From contig JACSVZ010000015.1 in the NCBI GenBank assembly GCA_014706295.1, positions 55,549,535-55,613,534 of the forward strand: DNA of 64,000 nt, in the 5' to 3' direction. This document shows positions 14,136 to 25,390 of the stretch, piece by piece. Position numbers and translations under genes: made by a program. Position 1 is the first letter of the stretch; each line of letters starts with the position of its first letter. A model generated the notes under the pieces. The model did no database searches, was not told where the DNA came from, and saw only the letters and a program-made list of their open reading frames with translations. This stretch comes from Lycocorax pyrrhopterus obiensis (Eukaryota; Chordata; Aves; Passeriformes; Paradisaeidae).

Positions 14136-14667
14136 AAATCATAGAACATTAAGGGGTTGGAATGGACCTTAAAGATCGTCTAGTCCCAAAGCCCACTGCC
14201 ATGGGCAGGAACATCTCCCACTAGACCAGGCTGTCAATGACCCATCCAATCTGGCCTTGAACACTGCCAGGGTTGGGGCATCCACAATCTCCCTGGGCAA
14301 CCTCTTCCAGTGGCTAACCATTCTCATTGTACAGAATTTCTTCCAAATATCTAACTTAAATTTTCCCTCTTTCAGTTTGTACCCATTACTTCTTGTCCTA
14401 TCACTACAGCTCCTGACAAAGAGTCCCTCTCTGACTTCCCAGTGGGCCAAGTTAAGATACTGGAATGTTGCTGTGAGGTCTCCATGAAACCTTCTCTTCT
14501 CCAGTCTGAACAGCCCCAATTTTCTCAGCCTGTCTTAGAAGGGAAAATGCTCCAGTCCTCTTATCAACTTCATGGCCCTCCTCTGGAATTGCTCCAACAG
14601 TTCCATGTCCTTCTTTTGTTGGGAAGACCTGAACAGTGCACAGTACTCCAGTTGCGGTCTCACTCTG
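14136..14667 (-). mobile_element. CR1 LINE fragment, 3' part of ORF2 and tail
   Basis: On the plus strand this reads as the reverse complement of an avian CR1. It begins with the terminal octamer-like TCATAGAAC, then runs through the familiar tail (GGTTGGAATGGACC, 'cctctggaattgctcc', 'gcacagtactccagttgcggtctcac'). CR1 elements are non-LTR retrotransposons, usually heavily truncated at the 5' end, as here. Translating the minus strand gives the end of ORF2, the endonuclease/reverse-transcriptase protein. It includes KKDMELLEQ, a LEKRRF segment, CSDRTR and WKRLPREIVDAP, all typical of the C-terminal region after the reverse transcriptase domain. Recognisable similarity stops near 14667. The copy cannot transpose alone because the catalytic domains are missing. 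Confidence 0.93.
14169..14519 (-). pseudogene. CR1 ORF2 C-terminal remnant, still open
   Basis: This minus-strand frame of about 116 codons encodes the C-terminal tail of CR1 ORF2, with LEKRRF, CSDRTR, KLKEGKFKLDI and WKRLPREIVDAP in order. The frame is uninterrupted over this stretch. An in-frame stop lies a little further upstream, in the part that aligns with 'RGLEH..DRL' of CR1. The endonuclease and reverse-transcriptase domains are absent, so no active protein is expected. I treat it as a truncated LINE pseudogene and infer moderate age from the open frame alone. It has no promoter of its own. Confidence 0.85.
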
Positions 14668-15994
14668 TCCTCAGTACTCCGAAACACCCGTTATGCTTCC
14701 AAATTGGCCCAGGGAAGAAGGCATGTCAGCAGAATTTACTCAGCGGGGCATCTACTGGGGCCTTTCTAGTCCTCTCAACAATCCCGATGTGTAAGAGCTG
14801 CTACACCGGCATTTTGGGGGTTTTAGTCTTTAGTGGGCCAAGCTACCTTACCAAGGAATTTCTGAGTGGTGAGCATATTAACTACCCTGATCCCTTTTCT
14901 ATTTCCTATTCACTCACACCTCCCCAAATCTCCCTCCCTCTTCATCTTCTGGCAACTTATGGGTCGTGTTTGCCCTCTCAGGGAATAAAATTTTGTTGTT
15001 TGAACACTTTCGCTGACACATTCCTGTTCAGCTGCAGGTGTTCCTCCCACTCAGATTTTTGGCTGTTGCTTAAAGCTACATGCCTGGTCCATGGGTTGTT
15101 GAATAGTGGTCCCTTTCTGACTTTGCAGGGGAATAGGCATGCAGAGAGCTTGGCTCCTGAATGCATTGTGAGTGGGAGGATGGAGGTAGTTGCTGGGACT
15201 GAGGAGGTCCAGCTGTGAGGACCTTTAAGGCAGGGTATGCAAGCCATGGGGTGTTAATGGCCCATCATTAGGCTGGAAGGGTGTAGCTGCTCTAGGAATA
15301 GGTGCTTCAGCCAAAAGCGTAAACACAGGATGGATTAATCATTTCACTAAAGTAGCGAAAAAAAAAAAAAGGGAACAGAAGGAAAGAAGCTCTTGTTTCA
15401 GTAGGGGTAAAAGTCTTCCTTTTTGAGGGTACCTTTCTGACCCACATGGAATAATCAGATGGGTCGGTGCAGTTGTCTTAGACAAAGTCATGCAAAACCA
15501 ATACTAGCTTTATCCATCTTCCCTTCCCTCACACCCGTTTATCCCTTGCCGTCTGCCAGTGAAATGAAGAGCAAACAATACCCCTCCCCTCCTCTCTTGT
15601 TTCCTCACTTGTTGCTTTCTGACACACTTAATCCATCTTGTCCAGCAGTCAAAATATCCAGCATTTGTCTTACCATTCATTAACAACTTTGCCTCATCAG
15701 TGGAGCAAAGAAAAGTGTTTAGCATTCAAAAACACAGTTAAAAGTACTATTGTAATGTATTCACACAGCTCTACTGGAAAAAGAACAAGTATCTTCAATT
15801 TTGGCACAGTTTTGAAGTATTTGACTTTTCAACTACAACACCCTTGCAGTATTTTTAGTGTAATTTCCTGAAATTTATCTTGTAAACTAGAGGTCTGACC
15901 CGAAGCAGTCTATCCGTCCTCATCTGAATCACAACACAGTCATTTACAACTTGAGCTAATGAAATAAATGGCAGGAGAAGAAGCTGAGAAAGTG
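14668..15994. other. Noncoding sequence between two CR1 fragments
   Basis: No family is recognised. The open plus-strand frame of about 258 codons from 14442 to 15218 begins inside the antisense CR1 and continues here without any known motif, so I do not call it a gene. A 13-base A run lies at 15358-15370. Confidence 0.55.
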
Positions 15995-16260
15995 AGACAT
16001 GGAAATGACCTTTAAAAATCATCTAGTTCATTCTCCCTAGGGACATCTTTCACTATCAATTTGCTCAAAGCCTCGTTCAACCTGACGTTCAATGCTTCCA
16101 ACGATGGGCCACACACAACTCTTCTGGGCAACCTGTTCCAGCGTCTCATTACTGTAATTGTAAAAAATTCCTTATGTCCAAGTTAAATCTAACACTTTAA
16201 AACCACTGCCCCTTGTACTGTGTCTACAGACCCTGGTAAAAATCTGATTTGCTAAAGGGA
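15995..16260 (-). mobile_element. Older CR1 LINE fragment
   Basis: The plus strand carries a worn reverse complement of the CR1 3' region. Matching pieces include 'gaaatgacctttaaaaatcatctagttc', 'gggcaacctgttccagcgtctcattactgt' and 'ccccttgtactgtgtctacagaccctggtaaaaa'. Substitutions and small indels are more frequent than in the CR1 copy at 14.1 kb, which suggests an older insertion. The terminal octamer repeat is no longer clear. The 5' side fades out around 16260, and a further 60 bases could be included with less certainty. Confidence 0.85.
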
Positions 16261-19200
16261 ATTGCCCAAAGCTACGTTCATTAGGGCAGATGAACCTTAG
16301 CCTCCACTCTCTTTCTTGAACCTCCTTCCTCCCCTCTACCTTCTCCATGATATTTTGGGAGCAAGAGCGAGATTATGGAGAGTACAGATAGGCGGTGGAT
16401 ATAATTACAGCAGGTGAGGGAAGAAAATGCAGATACCTAAACCAGCTAGCTAAGCCAGGATCAGAAGCAGTGCAGGTCAGCACTGTGTAGAGGCAAGAAT
16501 AACTGTACTTCCCCTGTGCAATGCAGATATAGCTGGTCATTCCAAGCCAGCATGGAAAACACTAACAATTTTGCATGGTGTGGATGTTCTTCATGCGGTG
16601 TCCTGAAAACAATGAAAACAGATATTTCCTCAACGAGATTGAAGACGTTTCAAACAGTGTAAATTGCCCATTGGCTCTCTGAGCAGGCTGAGCATGCCTA
16701 AAGCATAGGGAATATTCATAAAACGTGTGCAAAAATTTGTTAACAAAACTCTACTGAGGATGTGTAAATTAAGACTATTCAAATAATTATAAGTTAGCCA
16801 AAACTTAACAAATTTTCAAGGGCAAGTAAATGATCCATCCCTAAAACTCAAAACACACTTCTCTCACATATCAAGTCCCTGCTTCAAAGTCTATACTCAT
16901 GATCATCATTGTCATGGCAACAAGCGTAAGATGATGTGTAAAATTTATGTTCTGTGAAACTGAAACTTAAATGAACAAAACCAGCTCCGGTCAGACAAGG
17001 AAATTTCAACTCCACCAGTTTAATTCTAGCAAAGTTAAAAGCAATTTTAAAAAAAGCTCCTTATAATGGAAAATGTCAGAATTTTCTTGCATATGATGCC
17101 GCTAATATGTCAAAAGAGCTTCAGCTACCTGTACAAATTTCTACAGCACAAAACTAAGCCACAACAATTTCTTTCATGCTGTACAAAACACTAATAATTT
17201 TCCTTCCACATTTCCAATCACAGTGCAGAATTGAATATTATATTATTTGATATTTATTGCATCTTATTGTTTGTAGCACCTTGGGTACAAATTTGGGTCA
17301 AAGAGAATCACTGGCTCCAAAAGCAGAGATAGTATTTGCAGATTGTGTGATGAAATAGAGTATTAGAGGTGAAAGGCTAGATGAAATCAGAATGCAAAGA
17401 AAGAAAAAAAAAATTGATTTAGAATGAATTTGTATGCCTAAAAGACATCGCAGCAGATGAAAATATGAGAAATAAGAAGGAAAGATAACTTAGTCTGGAG
17501 TATTTACAATTTCTTTTGCACTTAACAAATGACTTCATTAAAAAAAAAAAAAAGGTGCCTTAGTTTATATTACCACTTTTACATCCAGGATTATTTTCAT
17601 CCACTTGATTCTGTTCAGAGACGTTTAAAATAGCCAAGGATCTCACCATACACTCTCAAGTCCTACATGTAATTGCATCCTCCTACTCCAAACACGTGTA
17701 TTTATCTGAGACAAAGGTGTCTTCCAGCATATAATTATGTTGAAAAGTTTTCTTTTTAAAAAAAAAACAAACAAAAACCAGAAAAAATTACACAGAGGAA
17801 CCTGCATCTGAATTACCCCACTTGAACAAGTCTAAATTAATAGTAACTAAAAAGAGCTCATAGAATTGTGAAAATAATTGTGAAATTATGGAAAGGTAGT
17901 TGTGCCCTCTTATTTTTCTATGCATTGAAGTAATCTTCAGGAGATACAGAGTAAATCTTTGACCATTATTTTTTAACTGCCTGAAGAGCTGTCTTTGAGA
18001 GAGAGAAGTTACACAGCAAGTTTCCCTTGGGATATGTGAGCTTGAAAATGGATATAATTCCTTTTTTAAATAGAGAGAGAAAGGGTGAGAGTTCTTTTGC
18101 CACTAATATCCTTGACGGTTTTGTCTTTGTGAGCTTAGAGATCAATTAATTTATGAAGTCGAGTTCTATTACTACCAAATTAAACAATTAATAAATGGCA
18201 AGGACTCCTTTTAATGGTACCCATCTAACCTGTCAGCTCAGCAAATTTAAACAATTAGAATTAGCATCCTAAATAATTACAAATAAATCACATAATTCAA
18301 ATAAGCTTCTAATGGCATTTCAGGAAATAAAGCCGTGTCGCACTCATAAATACCAGCATGAGAAGCTTCACAACCAAAGTCCACCACAGCAAAAATACCT
18401 GAGCATAGAAGCCTTGAGTCATTAACTGAGATTCCAGAGAGTGCATGACAATTATTTTGAAACCTGAAACAATACAATAATAGATTGCTAATCGGAAGTC
18501 AGATTTCATACTTTCCCTTTAGTATCTTAAAGACAGGTATTACCTTAAATAAGGTGAAACTCAGTTGATCTGCGTTATATATATATTTGTTTAGAGCTTA
18601 AGAAATGATCGGTCATCACCAAAAAAAAATGAATAACAGATACACATTGCAAGGGGAAAAAAACCTAAATTCTGTGTCAAAGATCAAGTAGGATTTTTAA
18701 AAAATTTTTATTTCCAATATCTGTCACTCAATAATTAATTTGAAGACAGGAATCAACTTATTAAATATAGAATATATCTAAACTAGAAATACTCTATTTG
18801 AAGTGCAGAACCTGGCTATAATTCATAGGCATAAAACACGTGTAGAAAGCAGTCAACACTGGCTTGAACCTCATGTGGTAATGATATTGTCAGGTAAACA
18901 GTATTTCAGTTCAGAATTTTCAGTTAATGTTCTAGCATTCATTTGAAGGTTTTCAAGTCAAAAAAACGTGATAGTATCCAGTCTTGGCTGTGTATCCAGA
19001 CACAGGTAAAAATGGGCATTTGTAAAATGAGCTTGAGTAAAACTTGGTTTTAGCAACATAATATGCATGATCTAATATGAACCGTTAGGAAAAGGGAAAC
19101 AAAGGTATGCACCTACGTCTTAAGCAGTACTTTTCAAGCTATATAATGGCTCTCTAGCAACAGAAAATACTGGCAGAAATATTTTTCAAAGAGTATCTGT

Positions 19201-19479
19201 AAATCTCACCAGTGCCAAGTGACATGTATAGACAAGAGTACTGGCAGTGAAACTAACCTTACACACTCTTTCTCATATCAGTGATACAACCAGCACTAAT
19301 ACCACAGCTAAACTAAAACGTGTTCTCAAGGGCTTTAGGAGATAAAAGGTAGCCTAATGTCTGTTGCTTGAGAGAATGAGTGAAACCCGTTCATTTAGCT
19401 GTCTCTACAATCTACCACGTAAGTAATTTTGCAAAAGATGCTACAGAGACAGGATTGAAAAATCAGTGTAGTGCATTGG
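16261..19479. other. Unique AT-rich noncoding sequence
   Basis: No gene, RNA or interspersed repeat is recognised. Several homopolymer runs are present, for example 14 A at 17540-17553. Open frames are short and lack motifs. Confidence 0.6.
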
Positions 19480-20074
19480 TGTGCTGGTTTTGACTTGGGT
19501 AGAGTTATTTTTCTTCACCGTGGTTGGTACGGGGCTGTATTTTGGATTTGTGCTGAACAGTGGTTTGATAATGCAGAGATATTTTTGTTATTGCTGAGCA
19601 GGTCTTACACAGAGCCAAGGCCTTTTCTGCTTTTTGTACTGCCAGGATGGTGAGGAAGTTGGGGGTGCCTGGGTTGTTGGGAGGAGACACAGATGGAACA
19701 CTTGATCCAAACTGACCAAAGGGATATTCCAGACCATGTGACATCATGCTCTCTATATAAAGTAGAGGGAAGAAGGAGGAAGTGGGGATGTTTGAGGTGA
19801 TGGAGTTTGTCTTCCCAAGCCATCGTTGGATGTGATGGGTCCCTGCTTTCCAGGACATGGCTCAACACCTACCTGCCCACGGGATGAGATGACCTAATTC
19901 TTTGTTTTGCTTTGTTTGTGCGCACAGCTTTTGCTTTCTCTGGTAAACCTTGTTTATTTCAACCCGCGTGTTTTCCAGCTTTTACCCTTCCAATCCTCTC
20001 TCTGATCCCACTGGTGGGGGAGTGAGAGAGGGGCTGCGTGGGACTTGGTGGCTGACTGGGGTTTAACCACAACA
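19480..20074 (+). mobile_element. Solo LTR of an avian ERVL-type endogenous retrovirus
   Basis: This 595-bp element begins TGTGCTGGTTTTGACTTGGG and ends ...GGTTTAACCACAACA, the termini known for avian ERVL-family LTRs. Characteristic internal blocks follow in order: 'ggtacggggctgtattttgga', 'cagagccaaggccttttctg', 'accaaagggatattccag', a TATA box (TATATAAA at 19754-19761), and near the 3' end 'tttcaacccgcg' followed by a GGGGGAGTGAGAGAGGGGCTGCGTGG-like block. The 5 bases before it (ATTGG, 19475-19479) and after it (ATAGG, 20075-20079) form a 5-bp target-site duplication with one mismatch, as expected for this class. No internal viral region or second LTR flanks it. It is therefore a solo LTR left by recombination between the two LTRs of a provirus. 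Confidence 0.93.
19754..19761 (+). promoter_or_regulatory. TATA box of the ERVL LTR
   Basis: TATATAAA lies about 275 bases into the solo LTR, at the position expected for the U3 promoter of this LTR family. Whether it is active in its host cannot be judged. Confidence 0.6.
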
Positions 20075-23000
20075 ATAGGGAATGATTCCAGGTTGATTTT
20101 TATGGAACCTAAGGGCAAAATGCTAATCTCCCTGACATCAGCAGCAAAATGTGTATTTAATTCCAAAGATCTTTCACCTTTAGCTGAAGACTTCGTCCTC
20201 CACAGCATGACTACAATAATGAGCAGTAAAAAACGACATCTCACTCCCATCTGTATCAAACATGAGACACCAAAACAGTGCAGATAAAATTGTACTTCAA
20301 GCTAAAGGATAAATTTCTCCTTGGTTTCTAGTGAACTTGTCAGTTCAGGTTGACTCTAATGACTCTTTGTACTGCACTCAAGTTGTGGGCAAAGTTCTCA
20401 CACACTAAATGAAACTTCTGATTTCTTTAAGTTGTTCTCCAGATAATAAAGCATTTTTGTTGCTACAGAAAATTCAGCAGCAACTCAAAGCTGAGAGACT
20501 CATTATAGAGTAATAAAACTCATGAGATGATTATTTTCAAAGTTCTAATATCCAGACTCTTGGAAATCTAGGAAACAGCAAACCAAGTGCAGGTTTGACA
20601 CTTGCTTGTGTATGGCTTTTAAGTCACAGATTCGATCCAAGAGCTCTAAAAAGGCATTATTAAATCTCAAATCTAAAAAGTATACAATTTACCTTAAAGT
20701 GTCATTTGAATGTTCTGTTAAAATGTACTACAGTACTATGACTCTACTGAATTATGGAACTAATGTTATTCCACATGTTTATGGTATTTTCTTTTTCAAA
20801 TACAAAAAAAACCCCCAAGAAACCCTAAAACCAAACCAAAAAAAAAAATCATAGTTTCAGGTTTTTGAGGTAGAGGTAATTTCTGAAGAATTTGCCAAGA
20901 TATTCTGCAGGTTTTTTGCTGGTGCTGCACTTTAGCAACAGAAGCAAAAATGATTCTTCAACAGTTTAGTGGAAAATCAATTATAAATTATGTGAGGTAC
21001 CTCCAAAATTTTCCACAGGAATGGGAACATATCCATTCATTTTCTGTAAAACAAAATGGAAAAGTTTCCTGCAAATTTGTTCCAGTTTTTCACCTCAGTT
21101 TTTAACTAGACTCAATTATATTCTTACTTCATTTGGTCTTAAAGAGTCTTTTAACATGACAGTTTTGTTTGGTTTTCGTGTGATGTTTTCCCATTTCACT
21201 TAGGTGGTAATTTTACTTAAGTAATGCCCATGAAATCTATTATTTTCAGTCATCCTGAAATTGGGTTATCTTTAGCGGTGAATACCACGTAGAGATTTTG
21301 GATACCTGAACAACACAGCTTGTTTGAATAGTCATTCGAAAAGGAAAAAAAAATAGATTTTGTGTAGTGTTGGGCTTTTTATCCCAGTGTGATGAACAAC
21401 AGAAAGAGGCAGATGAGACTTTGTATTTCAAATTGCCAGAGAAGTAGAAAAAACCTGGAAACATGGACTAAATGTCTTGTCTGCCTGCAGAAATGGTACT
21501 CACTCAGGTAATCTAAATATCTATCTTAAGAGCATTCATAGCCCTCTTTAAATAAATAAAAATCCATTTCAATTGTAGCTGGAGTCCACATAAACAAACC
21601 AAAAAAATAATCTCCAACTGCAAACCAACACCTCATATGCATAGCCCTGATGTTGAAGAAATGGAAATCTGAGGAAGAACCACCTCTGCTTGTATAGATG
21701 GGGTAATTTTAGAGCAGAAATAGTTGCATTTGAGAAGGAATCACAACACCTAGTCACAAGAAAGATGGATATACACTAAATATATCAGCATTATGAAGGC
21801 AAACTAGATATATTCCTTGTACAGGGGCATTTCAGCAATGCCTCCATAAGGGACATGGCAACCATATTTTCAGGTTGGTAAGTGCACCACTAATGCTAGG
21901 ATGCTTACCATCTTTGTTGTTGGTTTGTTTGTTTTTTGAGAGGACAGAACAATCACCCCAAATTTAAATAAAAATAAAAGAAGGAAGCTACCTGAAGATC
22001 TTCAGGAAACCATAGCTGATCTTGGCATCGAGTTTCAAAGAAATGACAGGATAATTAAATTGATTACTTCCTGCTTAAAAATAAGCTTTTGTTTTTATAA
22101 ATTACAAAAAAAAAATGCAACCAACCCAAATAAAGAACCAAAAAAAGAGGAAAATCTTATTATTAAAAGCCCTGCTTTTTTCACTCAGGAAGGTAAGAGA
22201 ACATTTAAAATACAAAACAGGAGTAAATTAGAGACCTTTCTCCCCCTCCATCTATCAAACACAGATTTAGACTTTGTATGTCATAGACATTAAACAAGCA
22301 AAAATCCATGCAGTTATTACACCAAATGTCTTCATATTTAGAAAATTAAGCATTTGCATTGACAGATCATTCACTTTAAGTGTCAAGAAAAGGAAGGAAT
22401 TGCCCTGGTGCTTAACATATTTGATTGATTCAAAAGCAATTCTCCAAATTATAGGAAAATGAGCCTGCATTCTAGGCCATGTAGCCAGCATAATCTTCCC
22501 AGGTGGTAGCCTACTCTTACAGCTGCAAGTCTTCAGGGACTGAAGAGAATGTAAACTGTCACAATCAGCCCATTGCCTCTACTACCAAAATTTAACAGAA
22601 ACCTTTGGCTGTAGTTTAATTTACTGCACCTGTTCCTTGCCTGGTGTAAAAACTGTGCTTTTCAATGCCATCTTCAAAGCTCATTGTTTTTGAATACTTA
22701 CACTTTGGGTGACTTCAGTAATATTCTTCCAACACATGTATCTTAATTCTTGTTTTGAAGAGAACAAAAGTCAGGGATTTGCCTTTCTTCGGAAATTAAA
22801 AAAAAAAAAAAAAGAAAAAGAAAGAAAGAAGCAGCTCTTATTGATTCCAGACAGAATAAAAACAACCTTTTTGCCTAGACGTCTCAAAATGGTGCTATGC
22901 CTTCAAGTTCCTTCTCCAGATCATCTTTCATATTCCACCTTTTCTATTCTTACATGTTGCTAAATCCTTGATCCAGGCCCACATCATCTCATCTAGGAAT

Positions 23001-25107
23001 TCTCTTTACCCAACTGTGGCCTGCTAAAAATTTATCTAATCTAAACTACTTGCTTTTGCTGTCTATATATAGTTAGGGTATATAAACTGACATGTTCAGA
23101 GACAGATTTATCCCAGCCCGGAACAGAGGTCTCAGATGGCAAAGACACAAGCAGAGCCTGGATGTAGAGATCTGGAATAAAGCCCAACTCAAAGGTTATG
23201 CCTGGATTCTGGGGCTGAGTAAACAGATTAGCATTATTCTTACTGATTAGAAAGAACTCAAAAGGGATTGACAGGGAAAAGATTAAGTCTTCATTCATAT
23301 GTATCAGATTTGAGGTGACATCTGGAAATAGGTAGTGAGACAGTAATTAAAGTCAGTAAAGTGAAGCACATTTTAAAATATCTACTTGGAGTGTGACCTT
23401 AACACTATTAAATCTGGCACTATTTTTCAAATTCAATGCTTATTTTCATATAAAAATAACTTGGAGATATTATAATAATTATCATCCAAAGGACAACTAC
23501 TTCAAACCAGCTCTCTCCAGTTATTTTCTATTGAAGACATCATCTACTGATGTCCAGTGCCCTTTTTAACACCCGGAAAATAAATTCATGTGGCTTTCAG
23601 GAAAACAATGTTTTGGTTCTCTGCTAGGCAACAATATACAAGGTTTCTCTTAATGGGTTTCTTTTTTTAATTTAATCACTGTAACTGGCATGTCTCCTGT
23701 GTCCTACCGCTGAAACTCTGTCATTAAGCTGGAAAAGGTCAACCACAAAGTAAAATTTTAAATTGAGTTAAGCACAGTTCAGTTATATTATTCTATAAAA
23801 AAATGTGAGAGACATTCAGCACACTGAAGACCCATCTAACCCTTCTTTTATCTTTCCTCTTCGCAAAACTCTCACAGATTGGTGTGTCCCAGAGGGTCTC
23901 CGTCACAGTTTCTGTGGTGATTACACCTCCAATCCATTGTGCCTCTTTCAGTGGTCCTAGTTAAGTTTTAAAACCTTGAAATGATACAATATTTTGATAA
24001 CGAGACAATTTTTTTCCCTCTATCCAGGGGGAGATTGAGCCAGTGGCTCTTTGAGCTGATCTCTGCAAGACTGACTTCATGGAGGAACTTTTACACATGT
24101 TCTCACCAGGACAACATCAGGACTAGTAATGCAACCACCTGTGTTAGTCATCATCTACATGGAACGATAAAAGCTTCAGAGACAACAATTCATGAAGCAA
24201 TGAAGGTCTTCTATGCAGATCTAGTTTATCAGGCAGGTAATCATCTACATGAGCAACCCAAAGAGAAGTATTGGAGAGCCTTTTTAAATTCAGACCTTTC
24301 CACTTGTCTCTTTGTTTAATACAGGGCCTTGTTCTATATATTGGAATGTACAGTATTTCATCCACAAGTGTTGGTACAGACAGTTGTAAGAACATGATCT
24401 GCTGCACCCTCTTTAATCTAATCAGATCAGTATGAGTTATTTCTCAGAGAAAAAATACCATGTATCAACCTTGGCACCTGAGGTTAATCACCCCGAAAAC
24501 CTCCCTGAGTCCATGAACTTTCCCCGGTAACCTTAGTGCCAGTAGAAAATGTTCCTTTACCACCTTTTTTACGCAGGAAGATAGTTCCTGGAAATCTCAG
24601 AAATATTTGCTAAACTTTACAGAATTAGTATGATGCTCTTCAAAAGTCCTGCTTTCAAATAATTGCAAAGCATGTTTTTTGGCTTCATTCTTCAGTAAAT
24701 AAAGCTCCATTAACTACAAGACAAAGACTAACTCTAGAATAGCTTCATAACTAGAAGAATTTTACTACAATTACCTTATCAATATACTAAATTACAGTAG
24801 TATTGATAATTTATTATAATATTCACTGAAGTTTTTTCCCAGCAAAATATTAATTTGGAATGCTGTGTAGGGTGTTAATTCATGATTGTTCAAAGACTCT
24901 GTATCAGACATACTTACCTCTGCCTGAATTTATCCCCAGGAAAGCAAATGGGAAGGCTGAAGGCTTAAGATTAATTCACTCTGTTACATGGAGCATCTCC
25001 CCTGAAATCAAGAGAGTTTTGTGTAAGCGCTGAGTTACGTATTTATTTCTTAAACTCAAGAACATATTTCTTTTGTTATCAAGTGGAAGGCATAGTACAG
25101 ATAACTG
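20075..25107. other. Unique AT-rich noncoding sequence
   Basis: No recognisable exon or interspersed repeat. An A-rich simple repeat lies at 22798-22830. A plus-strand frame of 112 codons (23981-24319) has no motif that I recognise. Confidence 0.6.
22798..22830. repeat. A-rich simple repeat (poly-A then GAAA units)
   Basis: Sixteen consecutive A are followed by GAAAAAGAAAGAAAGAA. It may mark the tail of a decayed retroelement, but nothing upstream is recognisable. Confidence 0.85.
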
Positions 25108-25390
25108 TTGACCATTCTCCATGAGGCTAACACTGTATCAGCTTCTCAGCTTCTTGAAGTGAGAGAAAATCTAGCCTTCCATTTATGTGATAGTGATGAT
25201 TATTGCTTAATTATCCAATTTATAAAACAATAATTGCAGGCAGCCTTAAAAGAGACCGATTCTAACACATCCCCAAATTATATACTCAGCATAATGCCCA
25301 TCATCACAAATTATATCCTATCAATTCTTGCATGAAATGGAAACCAAATCCAGTGGTATTCTCCTGGCAAAATAGGTAGGCAGAGATGCT
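25108..25390 (+). repeat. Local direct duplication, copy 1
   Basis: This segment of about 283 bp matches 28298-28577 in the same orientation, at roughly 85-90% identity by eye. Shared blocks include 'cagcttctcagcttcttgaagtgagagaaaatctagccttcc', 'gtgatgattattgcttaatta' and 'ttctaacacatcccca'. It does not resemble CR1, an LTR or any SINE that I know. Several positions that are CpG in the other copy read CpA or TpG here (for example near the start, CCATTCTCCATGAGG against CCGTTCTCCGTAAGG), which is consistent with methyl-CpG decay in this copy. The TAATTA-type words resemble homeodomain sites, but no function can be claimed. Confidence 0.9.

Noticed and set aside
14442..15218. Plus-strand open frame of about 258 codons, the longest in the window
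   Set aside because: Its first 75 codons lie antisense to CR1 ORF2, and the rest shows no motif or codon pattern of a protein. It is a chance frame extended from the antisense strand of a repeat.
19505..20259. Minus-strand frames of 87-117 codons
   Set aside because: They lie mostly inside the solo LTR, antisense to it, and have no retroviral protein similarity; they are shadows of the LTR sequence.
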